In this document: piece after piece, positions 46,431 through 56,765 of the stretch
Layout of the letters: every line of letters begins with the position of its first letter
Numbering within the stretch: position 1 is the stretch's first letter
Assembly (NCBI RefSeq): GCF_017591425.1
Contig: NW_024464918.1
Coordinates: 24,022,001-24,086,000 of the forward strand
DNA from: Ochotona curzoniae
Lineage: Eukaryota > Chordata > Mammalia > Lagomorpha > Ochotonidae
Direction: 5' to 3'
DNA length: 64,000 nt
Made by a program: the position numbers and the translations under genes
The notes under the pieces: model-generated
Database searches by the model: none
Seen by the model: only the letters and a program-made list of their open reading frames with translations
What the model was told of the DNA's origin: nothing

Positions 46431-46903
46431 TGTCCATGCTCTTAATGAAGTACACTCACAGTTAACACTTCATTGCACATCACTGAAAAAGGAGCATCAA
46501 TATGTGTCTCTCTGTGTGTAGCCAGATCTTAAACTATTATTAAGAAATCAAGCTTGGTAAAGCAGATAAATAAGGAAGTTATTGGCATATAGATAAGTGA
46601 CTTCTTTATTGTAGGACGTAAGTTTTGCATTGGCATTATTTCCAAAGGGAGTCTTTAATAAGTTTAACTCTGAAGTCCTTCACCTCAGAAATGCATGGAT
46701 AGTGGTTACATGGGCTTTACTTATATGGTGGAGGGTGAGAGCAGGGAAGGCTGTGTGCAACAGTAACGGACTAAATGAAAAACCAGTGAGTTCTTGGAAC
46801 CTATAAAATGCATACAGTTTGTTTCTTTATATTAATTAAAAGTGAAGAAAACAGAAGTCAGATGTGAGCGAAGCTCTTCTGTAGATGTGAATTTAAAACA
46901 ATG
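46431..46903. other. unique noncoding sequence
   Basis: Nothing recognised. Confidence 0.5.
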
Positions 46904-47203
46904 GCTTATTTTTATTTGAAAGGCAGAGTTGCAGAAAGAGGAGAGACAGAGTGAGAGCCAGAGATAAAGAGAGAGAGAATCTTTCAGTTGCTGGTTCACG
47001 TCACAAAGGCCATAGCTGGGCATGTCCAAAGCCAGGAAGCCAGGAGCTTCTTTCAGGTCTCCCACATGGAAATAGGGACCCAAGAGCGTTCCTTGGCTGC
47101 ATTTCCAGACTGTTAGCACGGAGCGGAATAAGGAGTGGATCAAGTGGAACACAAGCCCATGCCTATATAAGATGCTAGCACCTCAGACACAGGCTTGGGA
47201 TAC
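46904..47203 (-). mobile_element. C-SINE, antisense, full length
   Basis: 'tttttatttgaaaggcagag' TTGCAG, GAGAGACAGAGTGAGAGCCAGAG, 'gccaggagcttctttcaggt', 'aaggagtggatcaagtggaa', head GATGCTAGCACCTCAGAC. The 106-codon minus-strand frame over it is SINE sequence. Confidence 0.9.
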
Positions 47204-47499
47204 GAAATCAGTACTAAGGTATGCACTTTGAAGTTTGGAAAAAGTTTGGAAAAGAAAAACATTGCCTTTGTTTAGTCTTTGTTTATTTAACCAACTTTGG
47301 TAGGTATCTAGCATGGGAGAAAAGACACAGATCCATAATGCAAGGAAAGTCTAAATAAGTGCCTTTACATTTCACACAAACTGTCTTCACTGACGTTGAC
47401 GTATTTTGTTGAGGTGTAACAGAACTTTCTGAAACACAGGAGCCTTGAATCAAAGATTGGGAGTGGTGAGGCAAGGAAGGAGCCTCTTTGATGCCTACC

Positions 47500-47650
47500 A
47501 GCTCTGACTTGAATCTCAGTTTGGTTGAGCAAACAGCTCACATTGTGAGCTCAGTGTTTTCATCTTAGAATGGGGATAATAATAACTAACTTGAGTTGGT
47601 GAGATAGAACATTTAATTGCTTAAAATAATACCTTGCCTTTTAGAAATGC
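47500..47650 (-). mobile_element. MIR SINE, antisense
   Basis: 'gctctgacttgaatctcagt', TTTTCATCTTAGAATGGGGATAATAATAACTAACTTGAG then GTTGGTGAGATAGAAC match antisense MIR (CATCTGTAAAATGGGGATAATAATAGTACCTACCTC...GTTGTGAGGAT). Confidence 0.85.
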
Positions 47651-47654
47651 GCAG

Positions 47655-47656
<2 letters not shown>

Positions 47657-47704
<48 letters not shown>
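47657..47704. repeat. (AC)24 microsatellite
   Basis: Pure run of about 24 units. It borders the MIR at 47500-47650. Confidence 0.97.
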
Positions 47705-47707
<3 letters not shown>

Positions 47708-48285
47708 TCTTACCCCTTTGTTTAATTTGCTCTTGTTGAAACGGGTTAATGGAGAGGTTTGGAAAACCATATCTGGTTTAGTAGCCTCTAGATGGTGCTG
47801 TAACAATGTAAGAGTGGTTTGTTAGAGGGTAGGTCTTTGTGAGTAGAGACATGGCATGTGTCTGGTGCTTGATCAATACATGAGATATCTCTGAATCAGT
47901 TTCATGTCCCAGCCTAACCCTGACTGAGCTAGAGAAATTGATAGGAATGGAGTTTTATAAAGATACTCAGCACTGAATTCAGTGACATATCGAGTGGTGT
48001 GGATTTTATATGAGACTGGTTACAGGACCAGCAAAATGGACCACTTCTTTTAGGAATGATCAAAAGAGGAAACCCATCAAGTCATCTAAAGAGAAAAGAT
48101 GAGTATTTATATTCACTCTGCACACTGTTATTGATGATAGGGAATAGTCTGATTTAGCATCAAATTTCCTGGTGTTGCAAGCAGAAGGGAGAAAGCTCAT
48201 GAGAGGAAAAGAACATGTAAGAATTTCCAGAAGAAGGATAAAGGCTGAAAGAAAAGTGTATTATTTCTGTCTTCAAAAGTCCAGA
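47705..48285. other. unique noncoding sequence
   Basis: Nothing recognised. Confidence 0.5.
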
Positions 48286-48618
48286 GGGGCTGGCATTCTG
48301 ATGAGGCAGATTAAACTGCTGCCCACAATGCTACCATCCTATATAGATATCACTTCTTGTTCTATCTGCTCCACTTTTAATCTGTCTCCCTCCTAATGTT
48401 CTAAGGAGAGCAGCAGGAATGGCCCATGTACCTGGAACCCTGATATCCACGTAGAAGACATAAAAGAGCCTAGCTTGGAGTTGGCCCAGACCTGGCTCTT
48501 GTGGCCATTTGGGGAGTGAACCAGGAGATGGAAGTTTTGTGTGTCTGTATCCATGTCCCTCTCTCTCTACACCTCTGCCATTCAGATGATAAGTAAACAA
48601 AAATAAATTTATCTTAAA
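48286..48618 (+). mobile_element. C-SINE, full length
   Basis: 'gaggggctggcattctgatg' AGGCAGATTAAACTGCTGCCCACAATGC head, ATCTGCTCCACTTTTAATC, 'ggccatttggggagtgaacc' AGGAGATGGAAG, CT-rich tract, tail AAAAATAAATTTATCTT. Confidence 0.9.
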
Positions 48619-49484
48619 AACAAGGCCAGAAGGATGGTAGAAGTTGGATGTAAGTCATCAAAAAATCCTCTGTGTCACCACTCTTGATTTCATGCTCAAG
48701 GCAGGCATGAATAAAGGTGCCAGTTCTCCTTGTTAAGGTTGGAAGTGACTGCACACATTCCTGTCATAGCCTTTAAGCACAACCATTCTACAGTCATCAG
48801 GACTGCAATCGGACACTCAGTCGTGGGCATGTACAGCCATGCCATGCAAGCATTTTCATTTGATTTGCCTTGTTATTTTTCTATTGTATGGCTGACCATA
48901 AAATGCAAAAAAAAAAAAAAAAACTACCTTAAGTTATGTTATTCAGATTTGCTGCATCACCAGGTAATTTCTCTTTTGACTTACAACACAATGCCTTTCT
49001 CATATCTCACACTGTAGACTGAGTCTATTGCTGTGGTACCGTTCAGGGCTTTACCATTTCTGCTTTACAGAAAACAGCTTAGGAAGCCGACTCTGTTTGG
49101 GACAGTCTGTTGGCATGGTAAAGGTCATAGTAAAGAGGGTAAGCGGAAACGTGTAATGCTTTGCTAAGATGTGGTATATACCAAGTTTATTCACATTCTC
49201 CTTTCAAAGCAAAAGGCAGGCCAAGCCCAACATTAATAAATAGGTGTTGTGTACTTCTTCCATTAGCAAGGATACTGCAAGAGGCATGCTAATTACTTAA
49301 GATGTATCATCCTCTTGTAAGGAATAGAGGAAAAGATAATGTTATCCACCACGGAAGATTTCTTCTTTGAGTCCTTGCTGGGACAACATGAATTATGGGC
49401 CATTGCTGGTAACTCAGCACATTTTAGATTTTATCTGTAGTCACAGTGAAAAAAGGACGCTATGGAACGCCAAGTCAGGCATTT

Positions 49485-49487
<3 letters not shown>
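48619..49487. other. unique noncoding sequence with an A-run
   Basis: The A19 run at about 48906 follows a segment with no recognised mRNA homology, so I do not call a processed pseudogene. No gene. Confidence 0.5.

Positions 49488-49533
<46 letters not shown>
49488..49533. repeat. (TA)23 microsatellite
   Basis: A pure TA run abutting the 3' end of the antisense L1 that starts at about 49534, where an L1 A-tail would be expected. It may have evolved from that tail. Confidence 0.95.
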
Positions 49534-49536
<3 letters not shown>

Positions 49537-51430
49537 ATTGATATAGCATGAACAAACTTCATGTATCTCACACACCATTTGAGGAGCTGTAATATCTCCC
49601 TACTACCCTCTCTCGTGCCCACACTCCCATCCACCTCCTCTTTCATCATTTTCTTAAGTTTTTACCGTGGAAAACTTTCGTGTCACTTCTTAATCACAGA
49701 CTTAACACTCCAGTAGGTAAGTAATTCAGCACCTAGAAGACAGAAAAAAAAGTCCTATTGTTCTTCAAGAATACAAAGACTGTAATGTAAGTGATCATTC
49801 TCAAATATCAGTCTCACCCCTGTGGGAAACATTTTTGTTATCATAGATGAGGGAAAACATGATATTTGTCCTCTGATACTGACTTACTTCACTATGTATA
49901 ATGTTTTCCACTTGCCAAAGACAGTATTTTGTTAATTTTTATATTGAAGTAATATTCCATGACGTATGCATTTCTTTATTCATCAGTTGGTGGATATTTG
50001 AGTTGACACCATATCTTAGATTTTGCAAATTGAGCTGTAAATTATATGGAGGAACAGAAAACTCTGTCCTATGCTGATTTCATTTTGTTTGGGTTAATTC
50101 CTAGGAGTAAGGTGGATACTATAAGTGTATCTTCAGACTTCTGAAGAATCTCCATGCTGTCTGTCATAATGGTTATAGTACTTTACCTTCCTGCCAGCAG
50201 TGGATGGGAGCACATTTTTCCAAATCCTCACCAGCATTTACTTTTTTTTTTTTTTTTAATTTTAGATGGTAGCCATTCATATTGAAGTGAAGTGAAATTT
50301 CACTGTGGTTTTCATTTGTATTTCCTTGATGGCTAGTGATCTTGACCATTCTTGCATATCTTCCTTGTCCACTTGTATTTCAAACTTTGAAAATTATCTG
50401 TTCATGTTCCTCCCCGGGTTCTTTACTATATTACTTTGCTGTAGTTGTATTTATTGAGCTCTATAAGTCCTGGATATTAATCCTCTGTCAGTTGCATGAT
50501 TTGTAAATATTTTCTTCTATTCTATCGGTTGCCTCTTCACTTTGCTGATGGTTTCCTTTGCAGTACAGAAGCTTCTAAGCTTGATGTAATTGCATTTGTT
50601 TAATTGCCTAAGCTTCTGAGGTATTTTTCATGAAGTCTTTACCTATATTCGTTTCTTGCAGGACTTAACGTATGTTTTCTTCTAGTACTTTTGTGCTATC
50701 AGGTCAAAAATTTCTGTCCTCGCTGCATTCAGAGTAGACTTGTGTAGGGTGTGGGGTAGGTGTCTTCCTTTCTGCTTTCATGTGTAGATCGATTTGCCCC
50801 GGCACCATGTCTTGAAGAGAGTGTCCTTCCCCTTGGATTGATTTCAGTTTGCTTGTCCAAAAGTAGTTGGCTCTAGCTGTACGAGTCGATTTCTGGGGTT
50901 TTTATTCTGTTCTGTTGATCTGCATATGTATTTTTGTGCTGGCACCATACTGTTTTGATTACAACTACCACATAGTAAGTCTTGAACTCTGGTATTGCGA
51001 TGCCTCCAGCTCTGTTTTTATTGCTTAGGATTGCTTTAGCTATTCAGAGTCTCTTGTGTTTCCTTATCAACTGCAGTGTATCTTTTCTAGATCTGAGAAG
51101 AATGTCAAAAAGATTTTGATGGTGATTGCGTTGAATCTGTACATTGCTTTCAGTAATGTGGACATTTTGATGATATTGTTTCTACCAATCTAAGAACATG
51201 GACTTTTTTCCCACCATTTTTTGGTGTCATCTATTTCTTTCCTAAACGTAAAATCATTTTCATCACAGAGAACCCCTTGTATCCCTGGTTAAATTTATTC
51301 CAGATTTTTTAATGCAGCTACTGCAAATGCTATTGTCCTTACCACTTCCTTCTCAGCCAAGGCATTATTAGCACATACAAACATTGTTGGTTTTTGTGTG
51401 TTGATTTCATATTCAACATTAGTCCTTTCC
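49534..51430 (-). mobile_element. L1 LINE 3' half, antisense
   Basis: About 1.9 kb. 49534-49860 is antisense lagomorph-type 3' UTR ('tttattgatatagcatgaac', ATCTCCCTACTACCC, 'aaaacatgatatttgtcctc'). ORF2 follows antisense: 'ggagtaaggtggatactata', 'tccctgccagcagtggatgg'-like CTTCCTGCCAGCAGTGGATGG, 'ctcctctgtcagttgcatga'-like, 'cagtacagaagcttctaagc' TTGATGTAATTGCATTTG, 'gcaccatactgttttgatta' CAACTACC. Many stops; inactive. Confidence 0.93.
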
Positions 51431-52008
51431 CTTTAGAATTTTTTTCCTTTTGTTAAAACTATTCTTTCCTTTACTTAAATCTATTTTTTACTAGCACTAT
51501 CTGACTAAACAAGTAAGCTTTTAAAATTCCTAACATGTTTCATAGATCTGTTTAATGAACGTTTGACACTGCTGGCCGGGACATTTTTTTATCCAAAGAA
51601 ATGCTGCTTGAAGCTAAGAATTTACCATGCTTTTTGTGTACATGTTCTCTTCACATGAATTACACTTCAAACTATGGAAGGTTTACAAGCAGACTACATT
51701 CTTACGTGTGGGAATTACCAAAGAACAATAATAAGATGGAAAAATCCATGACTTTTTCTATTAGAACGTGATCTCTGTGACCAGAGCTATCACTGTGGGT
51801 ATCAATTTATAACAGACTAATATTTCAGTAAAATAACAGATTTCTTGTTCTCATGAATGTAATTTCTTCTCACAAATGCTTGTTAAGTGCAGACTTTGCA
51901 AAAAAAAAAAAAAACAATCAACTAATTTTATATTTTTCACTCATGCTTCTGACCAAAGGAGAAAACACATCCTGTAGTTGGTTTGATGCATGTGTAAGAT
52001 GTGTCATT
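51431..52008. other. unassigned sequence between L1 segments
   Basis: No landmark I can name. Includes an A15 run at about 51900. It separates two antisense L1 segments that overlap in consensus position. Confidence 0.45.
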
Positions 52009-52363
52009 TTATTTTATTTATTTTTTTTTTAAAGATTTATTTTTATTATTTTTTATTGGAAAGGCAGATATACAGAGAGGAGATACAGAGAGGAAGATCT
52101 TCCATCCGATGATTCACTCCCCAAGTGAGCCGCAACGGGTCGATACTATGCCGATCCGAAGCCAGGAGCCTCTTCTGGGTCTCTCACGCGGGTGCAGGGT
52201 CCCAAAGCTTTGGGCCGTCCTCGACTGCTTTCCCAGGCCACAGGCAGGGAGCTGGAAGGGAAGCGGGGCTGCCGGGATTAGAACCGGCGCCCATATGGGA
52301 TCCCGGGCGTGCAAGGCGAGGACTTAACCACTTGCGCCACTGCGCCGGGCCCTTATTTTATTT
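52009..52363 (-). mobile_element. youngest C-SINE in the window, with target-site duplication
   Basis: TTATTTTATTT is present at 52009-52019 and again at 52353-52363. Between them is a full-length antisense copy ending GCGCCACTGCGCCGGGCCC. More than 20 CpGs survive (for example CCGATCCGAAGCC, GAACCGGCGCCC). The antisense B box GGATTAGAACC is intact in form. By eye the least diverged copy here. Confidence 0.96.
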
Positions 52364-52600
52364 TTTTAAAGAATTTTTTATTTAATTGGAAAAGCAGATG
52401 TATAGAGAGGAGCAGAGACAGAAAGATCTTCCATCCAGTGATTCACTCCCCAAGTGGCTGCCATGGCCAGTGCTCTGCTGATCCGAAGCCAGGAGCCAGG
52501 AGTCCCAAGGCTTTGGACTGTCCTGGACTGCTTTTCCAGGCCACAAGCGGGGAGCTGGATGGGAAGCAGGGCTGCCAGGATAAAAACCGGCACCCATCCC
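52364..52600 (-). mobile_element. C-SINE, antisense, head missing and internally deleted
   Basis: 'aaagaattttttatttaatt' GGAAAAGCAGATG, 'gattcactccccaagtggct', 'ccgaagccaggagccaggag' then directly TCCCAAGGCTTTGG, skipping about 25 bp of core, ending at CCGGCACCCATCC. Next to the younger copy at 52021. Confidence 0.92.
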
Positions 52601-52710
52601 AGCATATTTAATATTTTTTGTAGCTCTTGTGAATTTAACTGACTTTAAAGTTCCTTTTCATCCAGGCATTATTTGTGTATAGAATTGCTAATGATTTTTG
52701 TGTTAAATTT
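52601..52710 (-). mobile_element. L1 ORF2 fragment, antisense
   Basis: 'tttgtagctcttgtgaattt', 'tccaggcattatttgtgtat' AGAATTGCTAATGATTTTTGTGTTAAAT follow antisense L1 ORF2. The same consensus segment is present at 51310-51425, so this belongs to a second L1 copy or a duplicated part. Confidence 0.75.
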
Positions 52711-53052
52711 TAAAAAGATTTATTTATTTTTATTGAAAAGTCAGATATACAGAGAGAAGGAGAGACAGAAAGGAAGAACTTCCCACTACTGATTCACTCC
52801 CCAAGCAGCCACACTGGCTGGAGCTGAGCTAGTCTGAAGCCAGGAGCCAGGAACCAGGACCAGGAGCTTCTTCCAGGTTTGCCACACAGGCACAGGGTCC
52901 CAAGGCTTTGGACTGTCCTCGACTGCTTTCCCAGGCCACAAAACAAGGAGCTGGATGGGAAGCAGGGCCACTGGGATTAAAGTTAGTGCTCACATGAGAT
53001 CCTGTAGTGTGTAAGGTGAGGACTTTAGCAAGTAGGATGCCACACTAGGCCC
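52711..53052 (-). mobile_element. C-SINE, antisense, full length
   Basis: AAAAAGATTTATTTATTTTTATTGAAAAG to GCCACACTAGGCCC. Contains a duplicated 'agccaggagccaggaaccag' GACCAGGAGC run. It interrupts the L1 that resumes at 53361. Confidence 0.95.
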
Positions 53053-53056
53053 TTGA

Positions 53057-53360
53057 AAATATTTTTATTAGAAAGGGGTATTTTTATGAAGAGGAGAGAC
53101 AAAGGTGTTTCGTCCACTAATTCACTCCATAAAGCCAGCCACAATCAGAACAGAGCTGATCCAAAGGCAGGAGCCAGGAGCTTCTTATGCATCTCCCACA
53201 TGGGTTCAGGGTCCCAAAGCTTTGGGCCATCCTCTTCTGCTTTCCCAGGTCTGAAGCATGGAACTGGATGAGTTGTGGAGCTGCCGGGAAACAAACTCAT
53301 GCCCATATGGATGCTTGGCTTGCAGCAGAGGATTGATAAATTTGGGCATTGTGCCAGGCT
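53057..53360 (-). mobile_element. C-SINE, antisense, older
   Basis: 'aatatttttattagaaaggg', 'gagccaggagcttcttatgc', 'gctttgggccatcctcttct', ending CATTGTGCCAGGCT. More diverged than its neighbour at 52711. Confidence 0.9.
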
Positions 53361-53765
53361 ATGTGCTGATTTTATATCCAGTGTCTTTCCACACTCTTAT
53401 GAGTTCCAGCAGTTTCTTGGTGGAATAGGTTGATTCTTCTACAAAAAGGGTCATATCATGTGCAAATGATACATTTTTACTTGCTCTGTTCCAATTATAT
53501 CCCTTTTGTTTTATTGTCTTACCTAATCACTCAAGCTAACATTTCCAGAGTCACAGGAAGTCAGTTCTAGAAACTAGTAGAAATGTTCCAGCTTTTCCTC
53601 ATTCTGTGTGTTCCTGGCTGGGGGTCTGTCATCTATTGCCATGATTACATTGAGATATGTTACTTCTATATTCATTTAGTCCAATGTTTTATCATAAAAA
53701 GATGTATCCTATCAATATTATATCTGTCTGGGTGTCCTCTCTGCCTCTTTGAGTAGGTAAAAGTT
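53361..53765 (-). mobile_element. L1 ORF2 segment, antisense, continued
   Basis: 'gattttatatccagtgtctt' TCCACACT, 'ggtcatatcatgtgcaaatg' ATACATTTTTACTTG and 'attgccatgattacattgag' match antisense ORF2 reverse-transcriptase region (TCATGTCATCTGCAAACAGGGACAATTTGAC). Continues 52601-52710 across two SINEs. Confidence 0.85.
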
Positions 53766-53784
53766 AAAAATAATAATAGGTAAT

Positions 53785-54115
53785 AGAAAGAATAATGATT
53801 CCTAGAGGTTGTGGGGAAGAGCGATCAAGGGAATTTGTACAGTAGGTACCAAAATGTAGTCAGGTAGAAGTAGCATATTCCGGTGTTTCAAAGTATAGTG
53901 GGATGAGTGTAGTTCACAGTGTCTTAGTTCAAAGCCATGTATAAAGAATAAAAGAGAACAGCTGGTCAGCTACAAACTCAAAGAAAAGGCAAAGATAGGG
54001 AAAGGTGAATTGCCAAGTTTGATTAGTTTACATTCTGCTTATGTGTGGAGATACTGCATTGTACTCCAGAAAGTTGCACAGATACTGCATATTAATTTAA
54101 AAATTTAATTATATA
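53785..54115 (+). mobile_element. L1 3' UTR, sense
   Basis: AATAATGATTCCTAGAGGTTGTGGGGAAG, 'gggaatttgtacagtaggta' CCAAAATGTAGTCAGGTAGAAG, 'gggatgagtgtagttcacag' and TGGAGATACTGCATTGTACTCC follow old L1 3' UTR (ATGGTTACCAGAGGCTGGG...GTACAAAAATACAGTTAGATAGAAGGAATAAG). Opposite in strand to the ORF2 segment ending at 53765. Confidence 0.8.
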
Positions 54116-54130
54116 ACTTTCAAAATTACA

Positions 54131-54358
54131 TCTGTGCTGATCAGGCATGAACTTTTTTGCATCATTATTTCCTGAGCAGTTTGGAGTAATAACCACCTAC
54201 ACAGAAATGACCTTATAAAATGATTTGAAGTATATGAGAGGATATGTTTAGGTTATAGGCAACTACTATGTCAGTTTCCGTTAAGGAGTTTGAGCATCCG
54301 TGGATTTTGGTTTCTATGGGGATTCTGGAGCCAATGCCCCATGGGTACCGAGGAGACA
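54131..54358 (-). mobile_element. MER2-type DNA transposon (Tigger-derived), truncated
   Basis: 'tgatttgaagtatatgagag' GATATGTTTAGGTTATAGGCAACTACTATG, 'gagcatccgtggattttggt' TTCTATGGGGATTCTGGAGCCAATGCCCCATGGGTACCGAGGAGAC is the antisense MER2 end with its terminal inverted repeat (CAGTCATCCCTCGGTATCCGC). The other terminus is missing. Nonautonomous, no transposase. Confidence 0.9.
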
Positions 54359-54446
54359 TTATCTCTTCCATCTTTTATGTATGTGTATGTCATTTCGAAT
54401 CAATGGGAAATAATATATTTTGATTCTGTTGTTAGTAATAACAAAG

Positions 54447-54630
54447 TACATCGATTGCCTGTTACTTGATAGATTGTATTCATTTCTTTACATTGTATGT
54501 ATTACCTCATTTAGTTTTTACTCATGAAATTTTAAAAGGTGGATACTAAGTTGGACAAGTGAGCAAGGAAAAAGAATTTACTGGAAAGCTTAAAGAGATC
54601 GCATAATTTCCTGAGGCATCTGTGTCATTA
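54447..54630 (+). mobile_element. diverged MIR SINE
   Basis: 'gattgtattcatttctttac' ATTGTATGTATTACCTCATTTAGTTTTTACTCATGAAATTTTAAAAGGTGG and GCATAATTTCCTGAGG parallel MIR. Confidence 0.65.
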
Positions 54631-54889
54631 ACTGTGTTTGCCACATAGCGGTTACTTCTCCAGCATTTCCTGTCTACTCCCAAGCTTTATCTAAGTCACC
54701 AGCTGAGAGGAAAAAACATATTTCCAAATAATGAGTGACCAAGCCTTGTGATTAGTGGCCATGATGCTGTTAAAAAAATTAAAATCTGTCAAAAAGAGCT
54801 TTGTTCTCTTCCTTCTTCATCTATTTCCTTTTGTATGAAGTAACTGTTTGGGTGGAGCACTGTGGCTTAGATCAGTGATAGATACCAGT

Positions 54890-55080
54890 GGGAAGTATTG
54901 TGCATATTTCCTAGGTTTGAACCCCCTTCCTTACCACTTTTCAGCAGACTATCCTCAGGAAAGCCAGTGGATTTCTATTAAAGCTCAGTTTCTTCATTTA
55001 TCATTGAAGGTGATAGCTTCTAACTCTTAAAATTGCTATGAGAAATAGATCATATAATATATGTCAAGTGCCTACAATAG
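54890..55080 (-). mobile_element. MIR SINE, antisense
   Basis: 'taggtttgaacccccttcct' TACCACTTTTC, 'aagctcagtttcttcattta' TCATTGAAGGTGATAGC and TATATGTCAAGTGCCTACAATAG match antisense MIR in order. Confidence 0.8.
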
Positions 55081-55085
55081 TTTTG

Positions 55086-55395
55086 GCAGGGTCGGTGTTG
55101 TAATGTAGTAGGTAAAGCTGGCACCTGTTACAAAAATATCCCACATCAACACTGATTCATGTCTCAGTTACTCCACTTGTGATGCAGTTCATAAATTTTG
55201 GCTTGGGAAAAACAGTAGAAAAATGGCTCCCGTGTTTGAGCTCCTGCCACCTGCATGGGAGACCTGGATAAACCTACTGGTTCTTGGCTTGGGCCAGGTC
55301 CCACTTTGACCATTACAGCCATCTGGAGAGTAAACCGTCAAACTCTCTTCCTCCTCCTCTCTCTGACTCTCAAAATAAATAGCCCCTTAAAAAAG
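55086..55395 (+). mobile_element. C-SINE, full length
   Basis: 'ggcagggtcggtgttgtaat' GTAGTAGGTAAAGCTGGC head, 'gcatgggagacctggataaa', 'gaccattacagccatctgga' GAGTAAACC, CT-rich tract, tail CTCAAAATAAATAGCCCCTT. Confidence 0.92.
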
Positions 55396-56469
55396 AATAA
55401 TTTTTTGACATGTAATACAGAATGCATTACCATCATGGTTACTTTTGCAAAAATACTTTCTTCTAGGACAGGTAGATCTCACAAAATTATATCACACAGC
55501 ATAACTGGGATTATCTTTTGCATCCATGCTCTTCCATTGTTTCTCAAAGTTTCTGTACTGGAATGATACAAGGGAGAATAAGAACAATAAACAAGGAGAA
55601 GGGAGGAGAAGAAGAGGGAGGAAAAGGGAGAAAAAGGGCAAGTAGGGAAGGAGAAGGTAGCGAGTAGCGAGGAATAGAGGCAGAAAGAGGCCTTTGTATT
55701 ATTCCCCAAGCTCAACATGTTGCGTAAAGCAGAGGCCATAAGAAGAGAGGGCAGGTGGGAATATTCATTTTAAGGCCCATGTCTCTTCCATCATCCCACA
55801 GAGAATTTCTAGTACAGGTTGACCTCAACTGTGTTGACCCCTGTAACAAGAAAGCACCTTCTGTCTCTACTTTTTCCTTCAGGGAATAGCTTAGCAGGTA
55901 CTTCTTCCAATTCTCCCACTGAAATGTCAATACATTGATTTCAGCTTAGCAAAGAAGAGAAGACTGTAAAATTGAACATGTTCAAATAAAGTGTGAGAGA
56001 TTAGAAAGCTGACAGTCCAGTACTACTGTGTCCTGTAAGACTCTTTAGACACAGACCTAGTGAGTGGCCACATTGTTCCTTGGGAGGTAGGGCTGTTTAA
56101 GTGTGTTATTTTTCCCCAATATTCTGAATTGCTAATATCAATTACAAACCATGTTTTTAAAGCTTCACACGTAATTTGAAATGCTTTGTCCCTCGTTTCC
56201 TGACTGTTTCACTGTTACTTTGGAGCATTTTTAGGTTTCCTGTTTGTAATGCAAGCATTGTAAATATGACAAGGTCCTAAAAAAGACTCCATTGTAAAAT
56301 GTGTCAACCAGTTGGTACTCTTTCTTGAGAAAAAGAGGGTCCTGATTTATGCTCTGAAAGTCTAAGTTATATGTAGTGACAGGTAAAGGTGAAGGTGGGT
56401 GTTTGACATTTGGATGAAGTGACGATTTCTTTGTTCTCTCCTCTAGGAGGGGAAACTGACTGCCAGTTG
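55396..56469. other. unique noncoding with a polypurine tract
   Basis: No gene. A long G/A-rich tract at 55570-55690; otherwise nothing recognised. Antisense open frames of 72-110 codons have no family match. Confidence 0.5.
55570..55690. repeat. polypurine (GA-rich) tract, about 120 bp
   Basis: Nearly all purine: runs such as GGAGAAGGGAGGAGAAGAAG and GAAAAGGGAGAAAAAGGGC with a few pyrimidine breaks. Low-complexity sequence. Confidence 0.9.
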
Positions 56470-56765
56470 AAGGCTCCTGAGCTGATTCATGGAGGGGTCC
56501 ATGGCACGAGGAACTGACGTCTTCCACCATCAAACATGTGAGTAAGCTGTGTTGGCAATGCATGCTCTTGCTCCATAGATGTCTTCAGATGACCACAACT
56601 GGGCTGCCATCTTCAGTGCAGCACCATGATACACTCTCAGCCAAAACCATTCACGTCAGTTGCTCCAGAATCCATAACTGACAGACACTGAGAGTAATAA
56701 ATGGTTGTTACATTAGTCTACTAAGTCTTGGAGTTATCACAAGGAAATCGATAACACTGACCCAG
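56470..56765 (+). mobile_element. MLT1-like solo LTR (ERVL-MaLR)
   Basis: An ancient LTR relic with no viral genes. 'gtaagctgtgttggcaatgc' ATGCTC, 'gtcttcagatgaccacaact', CACTCTCAGCCAAAACCATTCACGTCAG, 'aataaatggttgttacatta' GTCTACTAAGTCTTGGAG and GAAATCGATAACACTGACC follow the MLT1 3' half (AATAAATGTTTGTTGTTTTAAGCCACTAAGTTTTGG..GCAATAGATAACTAATAC). The left boundary is uncertain. Confidence 0.82.

Noticed and set aside
47657..47704. CRISPR-like regular repeat
   Set aside because: It is a plain dinucleotide microsatellite; there are no spaced repeats anywhere in the window.
48619..48925. Possible processed pseudogene ending in A19
   Set aside because: Upstream sequence matches no mRNA I recognise and I see no flanking target-site duplication.
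51890..51920. A15 run as a retrocopy tail
   Set aside because: No recognised element upstream and no duplication seen.
52001..52611. Stacked frames of 71-108 codons with similar products
   Set aside because: They resemble each other and other frames only because they translate the same SINE family.
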